Shown: one piece after another, positions 27,301-35,800 of the stretch
How positions within the stretch are numbered: position 1 is the first letter of the stretch
Layout of the letters: each line of letters opens with the position of its first letter
Assembly: GCA_022410635.1 (NCBI GenBank)
Contig: JAJVDF010000238.1
Coordinates: forward strand, 1,002,773-1,066,772
DNA: 64,000 bases
From: Tretioscincus oriximinensis
Lineage: Eukaryota; Chordata; Lepidosauria; Squamata; Gymnophthalmidae
Direction: 5' to 3'
The notes under the pieces: model-generated
What the model was told of the DNA's origin: nothing
The model's input: only the letters and a program-made list of their open reading frames with translations
Databases searched by the model: none
Program-made: the position numbers and the translations under genes

Positions 27301-30300
27301 TCAGACCAGAGGCCAGTCCTTGGGAATCTTCTGGCAAAGCCAGAAGCAAAGGAAGGAGACACCCATCCACCCTGAAGGACTGGAGTCCATGACAGCACAT
27401 TGCTGCAGCTCTCCCTGTTGTTTCTGTTACCTTGCAGTTTCAAATGTCCCTCTGCTGCTCCAGCATGGAACATATGAACTGCTCTCACAGGTAGCAAAAG
27501 GAATGGGGAGACTTGCAGCGACCTGTGTTGTGGATCCTTGTCCTTGGGTCTGCTTCTGGCTCCTGAGAACTTTAGGTATAAGATGGGACAGAAATTTAAA
27601 TAAATAAACAAACAAATCATACATTTAAAATAAACTTCACCATAACAAGTAAAACTGAAAGGTTTTTTTTAGTTAATACAGAAAATTACAATCTTGCAAT
27701 GCATTTCCTTCAGCCTCTTGATAAAATTAGTTTTTCAGAAAGCAAAATTCTGTATAGTTATGAGTCAAAGAAATGGCATTTAGATTGTTTTGTAATTATT
27801 GCCTACATTTACACATGTAAAAGAAAAAGTACAAGCCATTGAAGAACTTATAGCATTATTAGGAATCATTCTAATATTTATAGTGACAAACAGAAATATA
27901 TTCTTCATATCTGAAGCACCAATCAGCTCTTTCCCACTGTATTTAATAACACCTCTAGTTCCTTTCTGAAAACCACTTCAGGAAAGACCACATGCTGACA
28001 AGGTAAGCCTAGAAACACTAATATGAAAAGGTAACAACAGCTCATAAAACAGACAGACCAGAAATAAATCTCAGAAAGGGTCACTCTGAATGAACAGTTG
28101 TGACCTTTGGCACTAATTAAATACTGAAAATCCCATTTGCTTCCTCATTCATCTTCCAAGCACAATCACTGCCATGAAGTATTTCACTTTAATTTCAATA
28201 TGCCTATTCCTCGGATACCAAAGAGACAGTTATTATTATTAATGTACCTTATTACTCAGAAAATTAACTATAAATGGCAAACATAAAAATGTGCTTTGTT
28301 CTCATAGACTAGCATATCATGAGTTTATATTTTTGGACACTGTAACAGTAACTCACAATAGATGCATTGAGTTTGATTAGGATGGAAGTCACTCGGGTTC
28401 TAGGGTGGTGCTCTCAATCAGTGCCCCACAAATGAGTTTTAAAAAACTAAAAAATTAAAAATATAACTTCATATAAACTTCCATAAAGACTAATTTCACA
28501 ATAACAATACTTAGCAATCACACTTTTCATGCTTTTTGTGAGGCAACACAAAAACAATAAATTCACTAGTATAACCTACAAAATGTCCTTTCTGTGCTTT
28601 TATCTGTCAAAAATGTCTAATATGTGTTATGTAGCATTTGTTACATAGTATGAAATCAGTGATCTCCCTCCCCAACATACAAATAAGCTGTAAACATTAT
28701 CAATGTCAGTGTTTGCCTATACATTCTTAAATTTTACAAACCTAATTCCGATACATCCACAATATGGCCTTATTATGACTGATTCATCATGGAATAGCTG
28801 TAGGCATAGACAGATTTTTTTCCCCATAACTTAGGTACACACAAAAATGGAGCTTTAAAACTAACCATTCTGTGATAAAAATCATTCATTATTTATAACA
28901 AGAGCCAAAGCATTCCTCACCCTAAATGTCACAAAACAGGGGAGTGTGGAACAGATGCATTTCAAAACTGTCAGCCCATCTGTGATACAAAATACAATTT
29001 CCTTATATAGCAAAATTACAAGAGATTTATTCAATTAAAATGCCATCATACTTACTACGTGCATTTGATCAAATGACCGAACAGACGCCAATCTGTCTAA
29101 GAAAAACATATACCGACTTTTTAATAAGTGACACACAAGTACAGAAGGACATTTGGCACAACTATTGAAGGCCGAAGAAAAAAATCTTGATCCGTACCTG
29201 TTGGACTGCCACGAACACGATCCATCTTTTCCTGGAGAAGGTTGATTTGCCTTTCTAACTGCCTGTTCAGTTCCATTTGGGTTTCATATCTTGTTTTCCA
29301 TTCATTGTCTTATAAAAGTAAAAATAAATTCCATGGCCTACAAAGCTTCCCATCAAAATGAATAAGCATTTATTTACAATATAGTCCAGCAAGAGGGCTT
29401 GTGGCACTTGGAGACTAACAAGAGAAAGATGGAATGCAGCATCTGAAGAAGCAGACGTGTCTACAAAAGCTCATGCCACCTACCTTTCTCTTTCAGAGAA
29501 ATAGCCGTGTTAGTCTAGCAGAAAGTCCAGCAAAGGAGCTAGCAGCACTTTGAGACTAACTTGAGAAAAGTGGTTGGCATAAGCTTTCGTAGACAGGTCT
29601 ACTTCTTCAGATGCTGAGGGACTAATGNCAGGGTCAGGTATTTNTAGGNAAATGTGTATGGGAGAAGACAAAGCATATGCAACTGTAGGGAGGGGTTGAA
29701 TTGCAGGTAAATAGCAGGAACTAATCTCCTTAANAAAACAGGTNAATAGCAGGNACTAATCCTCTTATGTAAAAAAGTCCCTGGGGCAACAAGGGGCAAT
29801 GTCTGGTAGAGAATCAATCAAATACTTAACAGGTGTTATAAAAATGTATAGTTAAGTATCTGAAGAAGTAGACCTGTCTACGAAAGCTTATGCCAACCAC
29901 TTTTCTCAAGTTAGTCTCAAAGTGCTGCTAGCTCCTTTCCTGGACTTTCTCTTGTTAGTCTCCAAGTGTTGAAAGCCCCCTTTGCTGGACTTTCTACTAA
30001 GATTAACACGTCTATTTCACTGAAATGTACAATATAGTTACTTTACATGTGACTCTAAGCTGGCTATTGGCCAGTCCTGATAAAGAGATGCTGTGCAAAT
30101 TTTTAGAATAGGCAACCATCGCAGACTGTGGTACACAATAAGGGTGAATTAAAAGCTAGGTCTCCCTTTTGGCTGAAGAGACAGTTTCCTTTCGTCACTT
30201 TCAGGCACAGTTGATGGTTTTAAATATGTCTACTCTGTACAGTTTTCATAGTTACTACTCGCCCTTAACTTTGAAGTGTAGGGCAGGATAAAAATATAAT

Positions 30301-33300
30301 TAGTTAATAATTCTTTATTTTCCTTAAAAACAAAATTCCCTCTGTAACAAGAAACAGCAAAATAAACCAGTGAGCTCAAATAAAAATAAATAAGAAGCAT
30401 AGTGCTCAGCTTCTTATTTTAAAAGCTGTTTTAAAGTTACAACTGAAATGGTCTTATTTCAAATAAACTTAAACTATTTTACTTAAAAATACTAATGATA
30501 CTATGTAGGGATTTTTGGGCTGTTCATAGGAAACAGGGCCTGCAACCCCTTTTCCCTTGGATCCTATCAGATACTGTTTAATGTATCCTATGAGTTACTG
30601 AACACTGCACTTATGTGTCTGCAATAATAGTCAAAAATAGTAGCAGAACCTTACACCGTGATCAGTATCTGAGTAGATTTTAAAACTTAAAAATATAGAG
30701 TAGGAAAGGAGGAAATGAGACTAAAGGTACCATGTGATATATAGTGATCTGGAGCTCCAATATTTCATCTTTGCCTATCTGCCTTTTTTTCTTCATTTGC
30801 AAATTAAATATTTTTTATCAAACACCAGTTATTTATTGACATTTGCTGGTTTAGCAATAAAGTTTCAGCAATCATATCTAAACAAAAGAATTGTAACTTC
30901 ATTTAGGAACTTAATACAGTATAAAACCGAAAACGATTTCTCTAAACAGACGCCTTCTTTTTAAATTGTTTCTCTTGATCTGCTGAACCAATCACAGACC
31001 CCGTTTCTACTTGTGCTTTTATGACCGGCAGTTCTGCCTGCTCCAGCCACACTAAAAAGATGATTGTCCTTCTGTCTTTATCCAGGCCATTTCCTGATCA
31101 TTTATTTACCTTAGGTGTATTTATTACCCCTAAATTTCCAACTGGTTAGCTGTCAATCATATTTAACTCCCAATGGTCACATAATACAATAACATGCAAT
31201 TACATAGAACCATTCATAACATCTAAACATAAAATAACAGCCAGGTGTTAATATACATCCTCCAAAGAAATGGAATGCTTCTGGAGCTTTTCATTGTTTG
31301 TTCTGGTATTCTGTACTTTAGTTTGGATGCATAACTGAGTGTTTTATGCTCAAAATATATCACAAGAATACTAACCAAAGACTATGGCTGCATGCACACA
31401 GCGTATTTCTACCTTGATCGGAGCGAGATGAGGAAGACTACAGCACATGGGTTAAGCAGTTGTCCTGCAATAAACACCATTTTTCCTGGATTAAACTATT
31501 GCTAGGAAATTCAGGCATCATTCCGGAGAGCCCCCATCCTCTCGCGTCTGCGGCTGCATGCGTGTGTGTGCACAAATTTGATGCGTGAGGATGAAATAAC
31601 CGAGAACGTGACATTGTTTCTATAGGCTGCTGCTAGTAAAAAACAAAACAAAAAAGGCTCGGACTGCACTGTAGCGAGATTGATGAGCGATCTGGGACAC
31701 TGGCCATGGAATATACAGGTTTGGTTAGCACAGACGCGTCATTGCTGTATTCCAGAATATAGCTTTATAGCGGTTTTTAATGCAGCCCCAGTCAATCCAT
31801 TACAGATTTGTGTTCTTACCTTCATCTTCAACACTATTCAGACTTTTCTCCAGTTCTGCTACTGTATTGTTCATTTCAAACATTGAGTGTTCAAGCATGT
31901 CTCTTCATTATGGAGAGAAAAAGTAATTAAACAATCAAGAACCTCTGAATATAACAGCAGCCAAAAGTTTAGTTGCAGAGAGCTAAGAAGTAATGGATTT
32001 CTGCCTATACTTATAATTTAAATTCATATTTTTAACTTCTATTCCTTCGTTCAACTTATAACACATTCTAAGATACAATCTAAGATAGAGTTCTGAATAT
32101 AACTTGCTCCGCATCTGAAGAAGTAGACCTGTCTACGAAAGCTTATGCCAACCACTTTTCTCAAGTTAGTCTCAAAGTGCTGCTATCTCCTTCGCTGGAC
32201 TTTCTGCTAGACTAACACGGCTATTNCTCTGAAATCCACATTTGATGTTAGGTATAAATTTTGGTTGCATCCAGAAAAGAATTATATTGAGCTATTATAA
32301 TATGGTTAATGAGGAGCTTGTTACCCAAGTCAATGGCAACATATAGCCATGGATAGGTAGGCTGCAGTACTTGTTATTTTTAGAAAAACTCAGCTTTCGT
32401 GATAGGTTTTCATGAAACAGCCCTATAACCTACCGTACCTTCTGAACAATTAGCAGCAGCACAATTCCAATTGGGCATCGTGTTTTCTTATACATGTAAA
32501 CAACAATATTGGAATTATTATTATATAGTTATGATTTTAGTTGTTTTTATTTATCCATGTTGTATTTTAACAGAGATAAGAGCAGTACATAAATATTTTA
32601 AATAAAGAACTCAGTGATAAAAATACTGAGTTTTTCTTTATTTGGCAACAAATCATGGGGATAACCAGAGTTTCAAACATTTATTCATCTGCCAGCCTCC
32701 TGGGTTGATGGGAACATAATGGCATCTACGCTACAGTCACACCTAAATTTTAACACAACTTCTGTCCAGTTTCAGANTGGAAGAAAACATCAGCAAAGTG
32801 AATAGTAATTTTCCTGTTATTTAAGCCAACGGTGGATTTTCTGAGTTCGAAAACCTAAAGAAAAGGGGGAAATGGACTGAACCTAGATTAAAGTTAGGTG
32901 TCATCAGGTCCTGAATTTATAGCAAAAAAGCATTTTAGAGATTAACAGGGTTAATCTCTAAAATGGCTTCTTGTGCAAAATCGGGCCACAGCCCATCTAG
33001 TCCAGCATTCTGTCTCACTATGGCCTTGTCCTCCGTGAGCCATATACTGGTTCATTTCTCAATGCAGAGCTTGGCCATCCACATGTCTGTGTAGATTATG
33101 GAAGGCCCCATTAGTGAGGCACAAATGGCTCAGAGCTTAAGAGACGATTTTTCAACTGAGAGATCCGTTCCTGAAGCCCTGTATAGGCTGTGGATTGGGG
33201 TGAGCGCCTTCTACCGGCCTTCAGCTCTAGCCAACTATTTGAAATTACATTTGCAATCTACATTTCAATTAGATAAATGAATACCAACAATAACCTGGTG

Positions 33301-34229
33301 GGGAAGATTGAATAGACGTAAGCCTTTGAGTGAAAATGTAGCCTCNGGGATGGAGCAACAGGCAGGACTCTTGAAATACCATTTGCAGGGAGTCACGAAC
33401 AGGAGCAGCATATTTTGCTTTCCTCTGTTCGGACTGCCCAGGTGCATCTGGTGGNCCTCTGTGTGACACAGAATGCTGGACTCGATGGGCTGTGGCCTGA
33501 TCCAGTAGGGCTCTTCTTATGTTCTTATGTTCTTAACCTTGTAAGCCGCTCTGAGTTCCTTTGGGTGAGAAGGCCGAGATATAAAAACCAGATTCTTCTT
33601 CTTCCTCTTCTTCATACTGGGCCTGCCCTAGTGTAAACTAGCGCCTAGATGGCAGACTCCTGTTCTGAGATACAGCCCTGAATGAGGCTCAGTGGGGAGA
33701 GGACCACACCTGGGCAATCTCAAGCCAAGGTAGCCACAGCCCTCACCTGTTCTTGATAAATGGTATTTCAAGCAAGTATCTGTTGCTTTCCTTTCCCTTG
33801 TAGGCTGCTGGGACACTTGGGCCTGTGTAGGTAACAGCAGGTCCCATTGGGGCTTGTCATAGCCGGCACCAGGCTCCTATCCTGAGGTGCGACCCAGGAC
33901 TCAGTGGGGACAGGGTCCTCATGGCTTTAGGGTTACCAGAAAAATGAAGGACAACAGGGCTGGATCTTTAATGGTCGTAAACAAGAAGCAGCAGTCCTGT
34001 CAGCAAGCGCAGGCAGTTTCTGACTGCAGCACTTGCTGAAACTTCCTCTTTTACACACCCATTCAAGATGCAGCACTGCTGTCCTTTTTTTTTCTGGCAA
34101 CCCTAAGTTCATGACATTTTGCACACTGCCGCCCCCTAGCGGCCCCCTCACTCACTTCATCTTCAGCTCCTGCTCCAGCTCCAGCGCCTTAAAGTCAGTC
34201 TGCTCGCCGGAGGTTCCCGCTTCTCCCAT
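9602..34229 (-). CDS. CCDC169: CCDC169, coiled-coil domain protein, complete in eight coding exons
   Basis: A small coiled-coil protein of unclear function. In mammals it lies next to SOHLH2, with which read-through transcripts are annotated. Exons on the minus strand, in order: 34156-34229, 31820-31902, 29198-29308, 29056-29096, 21794-21892, 20247-20300, 16798-16874 and 9602-9704. All junctions are GT/AG, phases agree throughout, and the sum is 642 nt (213 aa), about the human length (214 as I recall). Heptad-like Leu/Glu/Lys-rich helices run through about residues 13-160. The most conserved landmarks are EWKTRYETQ, the EEKKSLQNQ..YELRLEQEAK block, NDERRAYLA, and a basic C-terminus ending HLPKLKL. 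Identification is by recalled similarity to human CCDC169. Confidence 0.93.
9868..10165 (-). repeat. tRNA-headed SINE with TTC tail (type 1)
   Basis: Same arrangement as 7105-7399, including GGTTTCGAAGCCCT and the AGCTCTAGCC block, in CCDC169 intron 7 close to the last exon. Confidence 0.85.
10325..10900. mobile_element. GC-rich composite element with TACTCGAGTCAATAA-type end
   Basis: A GC-rich block in AT-rich intron. The left side has CTCGACTTGTACTTGGGTG and the right side TTATACTCGAGTCAATAAT, related phrases in opposed orientation as in a common vertebrate DNA-transposon family. The interior contains ACTACACTTCCCAGCATGC (10446-10464). Open frames on both strands reflect composition. The element class is inferred. 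Confidence 0.45.
11045..11505 (+). repeat. CR1-type LINE 3' end with ORF2 C-terminus
   Basis: The plus strand translates to KGKYFFTQKVIGLWNLFPKD then MVVASNLHSYKTGLDKFMD, the typical CR1 ORF2 C-terminus, followed by the TGCTGGACTAGATG and CTTATGTTCTTATG tail. Confidence 0.88.
11700..11822 (+). repeat. CR1-type LINE tail
   Basis: CAGAATGCTGGACTAGATGG then GGCTCTTCTTATGTTCTTATG, the same tail as at 11.4 kb. Confidence 0.85.
12249..12570 (-). repeat. two adjoining SINE fragments
   Basis: 12249-12345 is the 3' half of a type 1 SINE (GAAGAACTTGGTTCTTAT, CGGCTTACAAGGATATATTT). 12365-12570 is a second, older SINE type with GCCCAAGGTCACCCAGTTGG and a stretched CTACCAGATAAGAATCTTAT end, also seen at 43.2 kb. 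Confidence 0.7.
14121..14512. mobile_element. long non-autonomous DNA element, copy B
   Basis: It starts TA-AGCTGACCAGATGACACC and ends GTCTGGTCAG-TTTA, the inverted termini of the palindromic MITEs at 35.8 and 58.7 kb. Its interior matches copy A at 3936-4238. It has inserted next to an L2 remnant. Confidence 0.75.
14513..14930 (+). repeat. L2 LINE 3' region
   Basis: The plus strand follows the L2 ORF2 C-terminal pattern (GAGTTGCTCTGGCTGCCAAAT, the AAGGCTCTAAATG block, GGAGCTCCTGCTTGTAACACC) and ends with a GTAGGCTGGGATGCAAGTAT tail. Confidence 0.75.
15290..15365 (-). repeat. CR1 3' end
   Basis: TAGAATCATAGAATCATAGAG then GGTCCAACCCCCTGCTCCATG, the reverse complement of a CR1 terminus. Confidence 0.85.
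15366..15462 (+). repeat. (TTC/TCC)n polypyrimidine microsatellite
   Basis: About 97 bases of pure pyrimidine apart from one G. It produces long poly-Phe/Leu and poly-Glu open frames on the two strands that are not genes. Polypurine mirror DNA of this kind can form triplex structures. Confidence 0.9.
16022..16140 (+). repeat. type 2 SINE, 3' half
   Basis: GGTGTCTGTTGTGGAGAAAG, then GGTCGCCCTGAGACCTTCGG, GGATATAAGTACAAATAAAT. Confidence 0.85.
16798..16874 (-). CDS. CCDC169: CCDC169 coding exon 7
   Basis: 77 bp. The acceptor is CATTTCTGCAG|ATTTCAGG and the donor is CTTATGAG|GTAAAT. It encodes ISGSLKLSEKKKTESIEMKR then ENQLM plus two bases of Arg. A second AG 7 nt inside (TTTCAG) would lead straight to a stop, so the upstream AG was chosen. 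Confidence 0.88.
18690..19035 (+). repeat. CR1-type LINE 3' end with ORF2 C-terminus
   Basis: The plus strand reads VIGLWNLLPEEVVIASSLDS then FKTGLDKFMDTK, followed by AATGCTGGATTAGATGGGCT and TCTTATGTTCT. Confidence 0.87.
19190..19500 (+). repeat. L2-type LINE 3' end with internal (ATC)n
   Basis: ACATACCTCTTCACCTAGGC, then a GGCGGGTATGGAACTTTTAA tail. An ATC microsatellite lies at 19441-19465. Confidence 0.65.
19735..19955 (+). repeat. CR1-type LINE tail
   Basis: GGATGGAGCAACAGGCAGGA, CAGAATGCTGGACTTGATGG, CTTCTTATGTTCTTATG. Nearly the same as the copy nested at 33.4 kb. Confidence 0.87.
20247..20300 (-). CDS. CCDC169: CCDC169 coding exon 6
   Basis: 54 bp, 18 codons. The acceptor is AAAATGTAG|GCTTAC and the donor is TCACAG|GTAAGT. 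It encodes AYHKANDERRAYLAVISQ, matching human AYQKINNERRTYLAEMSQ. Confidence 0.95.
21794..21892 (-). CDS. CCDC169: CCDC169 coding exon 5
   Basis: 99 bp, 33 codons, phase 0 at both ends. The acceptor is TTAATAACAG|GAAACC and the donor is GCAAAG|GTTTGT. It encodes ETLNQVLKKLGEEKKSLQNQ then LKDYELRLEQEAK, matching human [20 protein letters not shown]. Confidence 0.95.
22000..24740. other. CCDC169 intron 4, unassigned stretch
   Basis: AT-rich intronic sequence in which I recognise no exon, RNA gene or clear repeat. Confidence 0.4.
24745..25262 (-). repeat. L2 LINE ORF2 C-terminal remnant
   Basis: The minus strand carries the L2 pattern: LGVLLNSALTLILGYRQ, then LAIVTHAVIASRLDYCNALY-like residues and QKLQLVQNAAA. 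The plus-strand signature is GCATTACAGTAGTCCAATCT. Frames are interrupted. Confidence 0.8.
25449..25715 (-). repeat. CR1-type LINE 3' end
   Basis: AGAACATAAGAACGTAAGAGG then CCATCTGGTCTAGCATTCTG, reverse complement of the family tail. Confidence 0.87.
25725..26012 (+). repeat. tRNA-headed SINE with TTC tail (type 1)
   Basis: CGGGTTTCGAAGCCCTGTGT, TAGCCAACCCAGCTATTCGA, CCTTGTAAGCCGCTTTGAGT, GGGGTATAAGAACCAAGTTC then TTC repeats. Confidence 0.88.
26744..26757 (-). promoter_or_regulatory. CTCF-type binding motif in CCDC169 intron 4
   Basis: Minus-strand CCACCAGGGGGCAC matches the CTCF core CCASYAGRKGGCRS at every position. It sits in non-repetitive AT-rich sequence between exons 5 and 4. Confidence 0.6.
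26760..29055. other. CCDC169 intron 4, mostly unassigned; SINE-type tail at 27420-27620
   Basis: 27420-27620 ends in GAGAACTTTAGGTATAAGAT and AAATAAATAAACAAAC, an L2-type SINE tail. A fragment starting GGCTGCATTCACAC at 27074 shares the terminus of the 5.5/31.4 kb MITE family. Nothing else was recognised. Confidence 0.45.
29056..29096 (-). CDS. CCDC169: CCDC169 coding exon 4 (41-bp microexon)
   Basis: Only 41 bp, 101 bp after exon 3. The acceptor is TTTTTCTTAG|ACAGATTG and the donor is CACGTA|GTAAGT. It encodes DRLASVRSFDQMHV (human DRLSSIRVYERMPV). It is needed to bring exon 3 (phase 1) into register with exon 5 (phase 0). Confidence 0.92.
29198..29308 (-). CDS. CCDC169: CCDC169 coding exon 3
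   Basis: 111 bp. The acceptor is TTTTATAAG|ACAATG and the donor is CCAACAG|GTACGG. It encodes DNEWKTRYETQMELNRQLER then QINLLQEKMDRVRGSPT, matching human EWKTRYETQLELNDQLEKQI. Confidence 0.95.
29388..29995. mobile_element. cluster of Penelope-type retroelement tails in opposed orientation
   Basis: Three copies of the CTGAAGAAGTAGACCTGTCT / ACGAAAGCTTATGCC phrase (29439-29476 plus, 29577-29614 minus, 29856-29893 plus), with the flanking TTAGTCTCAAAGTGCTGCTA and TAACACGGCTATTTCTCTGA-type sequence. 29618-29815 mirrors the unit at 39740-39905. Assignment to Penelope-like elements is from memory of similar reptile repeats. Confidence 0.6.
31384..31787 (+). mobile_element. MITE-like element with GGCTGCAT termini, copy 2
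   Basis: It begins GGCTGCATGCACACAGCGTA and ends TTTTAATGCAGCC, and its interior is the reverse-oriented counterpart of 5526-5917. The right end is about 30 bp from the CCDC169 exon 2 donor. Confidence 0.75.
31820..31902 (-). CDS. CCDC169: CCDC169 coding exon 2
   Basis: 83 bp. The acceptor is CCATAATGAAG|AGACATG after a CT-rich tract and the donor is GATGAAG|GTAAGAAC. It encodes KDMLEHSMFEMNNTVAELEK then SLNSVEDE, collinear with human ..SMLEIRHKIAELEAKLN. The end of a MITE-like element lies about 30 bp downstream of this donor. Confidence 0.93.
32108..32240 (+). mobile_element. Penelope-type tail with hammerhead-like core
   Basis: GCATCTGAAGAAGTAGACCT then GTCTACGAAAGCTTATGCC (32111-32148), followed by TTAGTCTCAAAGTGCTGCTA and CTAACACGGCTATT. 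Confidence 0.65.
32985..33085 (-). repeat. CR1-type LINE tail fragment
   Basis: CACAGCCCATCTAGTCCAGC then ATTCTGTCTCACTATGG. Confidence 0.75.
33110..33605 (+). repeat. type 1 SINE split by a nested CR1 tail
   Basis: SINE head and body at 33110-33342 (GCTCAGAGCTTAAGAGACGA, CTTCAGCTCTAGCCAACTAT), CR1 tail at 33343-33533 (GGATGGAGCAACAGGCAGGA ... TCTTATGTTCTTATGTTCTT), then the rest of the SINE at 33534-33605 (CTTGTAAGCCGCTCTGAGTT, TTCTTCTTCTTCC). Confidence 0.8.
34129..34142 (-). promoter_or_regulatory. CTCF-like motif at the CCDC169 promoter (minus)
   Basis: CCGCTAGGGGGCGG on the minus strand matches the core with one mismatch. It lies 14 bp inside intron 1 after the exon 1 donor. Confidence 0.45.
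34156..34229 (-). CDS. CCDC169: CCDC169 coding exon 1
   Basis: The ATG at 34227-34229 opens MGEAGTSGEQTDFKALELEQ, followed by ELKMK across the junction AAGATGAA|GTGAGTG. The frame stays open 63 codons further upstream through CpG-island sequence. This ATG was chosen because human CCDC169 begins MGE and the total length then matches. Confidence 0.88.
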
Positions 34230-34473
34230 CGCCCCCCACCAGCCCGGCTGCCGCCACCGATCCTCCCCAATATCCCTTTTCTCAACCCCAAATCCCGCCC
34301 CTCCGCAGCGCCTCCGCGTCCCAATTGCCTTGGTGAAGAAGGCCGGCCTGCAGGGGTCACGTGGCACGGCCGCCCGTTCGAAAGCTTGCCGCTTTACCAT
34401 TCCGGACTGTTGCATCACGGCGCCGACGGCTTAGGACGGACGCGGGGGAGAGAGCGGGCGGTCCCACCTTTGG

Positions 34474-34487
34474 CCAGCAGGGGTCGC
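34474..34487 (+). promoter_or_regulatory. CTCF-like motif at the CCDC169 promoter (plus)
   Basis: CCAGCAGGGGTCGC matches the core with one mismatch, on the opposite strand to the site at 34129, so the two point away from each other across the island. Confidence 0.4.
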
Positions 34488-34699
34488 ATTTCCGCTTCGT
34501 TATATGAGAANTTGAAGTGACGCATGAGAATTGTATGGACCCCGTCCGTCCAGAACTTTAGTGGGGCGGATTGGAGAAAGGCGGGATTAAGCGTTGGGGT
34601 TGAAGGAAGAAACCTTACGCAGCAGTATTCAGGGCCAGATGGGAGGGACGAAGGACTTGGCAATAAGGAGTTTCTGTGCGGTCCAAGGTGTTTGCTTTC

Positions 34700-34888
34700 C
34701 TCCATGAAAGCCAGTTGGGTGACCTTGGGCCAGCCACAGTTCTTTGAACTCTCTCAGCCCCACCTACTCCACAGGGTGTCTGTTGTGGAGAAAGCAACAT
34801 AAGCTATGTACGGCCCTATGGTAGGCTGCCCTGAGACCTTCAGGTACAGGGCGGGATATAAATACAAATAAAAACAAACAAATAAATG
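34700..34888 (+). repeat. type 2 SINE
   Basis: CCAGTTGGGTGACCTTGGGC, GGTGTCTGTTGTGGAGAAAG, GCCCTGAGACCTTCAGGTAC, GGCGGGATATAAATACAAAT. Confidence 0.85.
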
Positions 34889-35800
34889 TAAGCAGGTGAC
34901 CACACCTAATTTTTAATTTAGCTTCAGTTCACTTTCAGAGTGGAAAAGCAGCAATTTTTTAATATTTAAATCAACGGTGGGTGTTCTGAGTTACAGATCG
35001 AACATGAACACACAAACGCCACTTTGCTGGTGTAGTCTCACTCTGAAAGTGGACTTNATCTGGATTAAAATTTAGCTGTTCAAAATGCTGTTCTCTCTAA
35101 AATCAGGTGAAAAATTTGCTCTCACTGGATATAATAAATTATGCATAACAGGCCACGCGAAATAGAAACATTTTAAGAGTGAAAGTGGGTCCAGCAAGGC
35201 TAATGCTTCAAAAAAATATTTAATAATTCATGTCGATTCATGTACAAATCCTGCACAGAAGACAAATTATGTCTCTGCTTACCAGTAACTTGAACAACAA
35301 TGGGTGTTTATTGTAATTTCAGATTTTAAAGGTTTGCACTGACAAAAACACCTGTTGGCTTCTAATGGCCCTCAGTNCCTCTGATGAAAATTTTCATTCT
35401 ATCACAGCTTTTGTGCACTTTCCCCAGTTTTTTCCTTCTTTGTTTTCTGATAATTCCTATAGTGTTCCCTGATAATCAAAACTTATTACTTCTTTAGTCA
35501 CATTCCCGCCAACTTCTCTCACAATTGTTGTGTCTGAAAGACCATATTCGTGTAACACAACAATCCTTGGTCCCTTTTTGGGTGACCAGTCACTTTTCCT
35601 GGATGACACCATCTTATTTTTACACTGTAAATAGCACTAAGCACAATACACACAAACATCCGACCATTATTGCTCTGCAGNAACCAACTTTATTCTGTAA
35701 TGAAACTGCCAAACTGACCTTTCCCACCTTTAAATATGACCTTTTCTACCTACTCATTAGCTACAGCTGGTCAATGGTCCCCAGAACAATGATTCAAATA

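Larger units (their letters stand above)
34110..34490. promoter_or_regulatory. CCDC169: CpG-rich promoter island of CCDC169
   Basis: A GC/CpG-rich block around the CCDC169 start codon, in AT-rich surroundings. It contains GTCACGTGGC (34356-34365), a strong E-box of the CLEAR/USF type, 127-136 bp upstream of the ATG on the gene's strand. Two CTCF-like cores lie at the edges (34129-34142 minus, 34474-34487 plus). The transcription start was not determined. Confidence 0.7.

Noticed and set aside
34163..34418. Upstream in-frame extension and alternative frame at the CCDC169 start
   Set aside because: The extension is Arg/Gly-rich CpG-island translation; the downstream ATG matches the human start and length.
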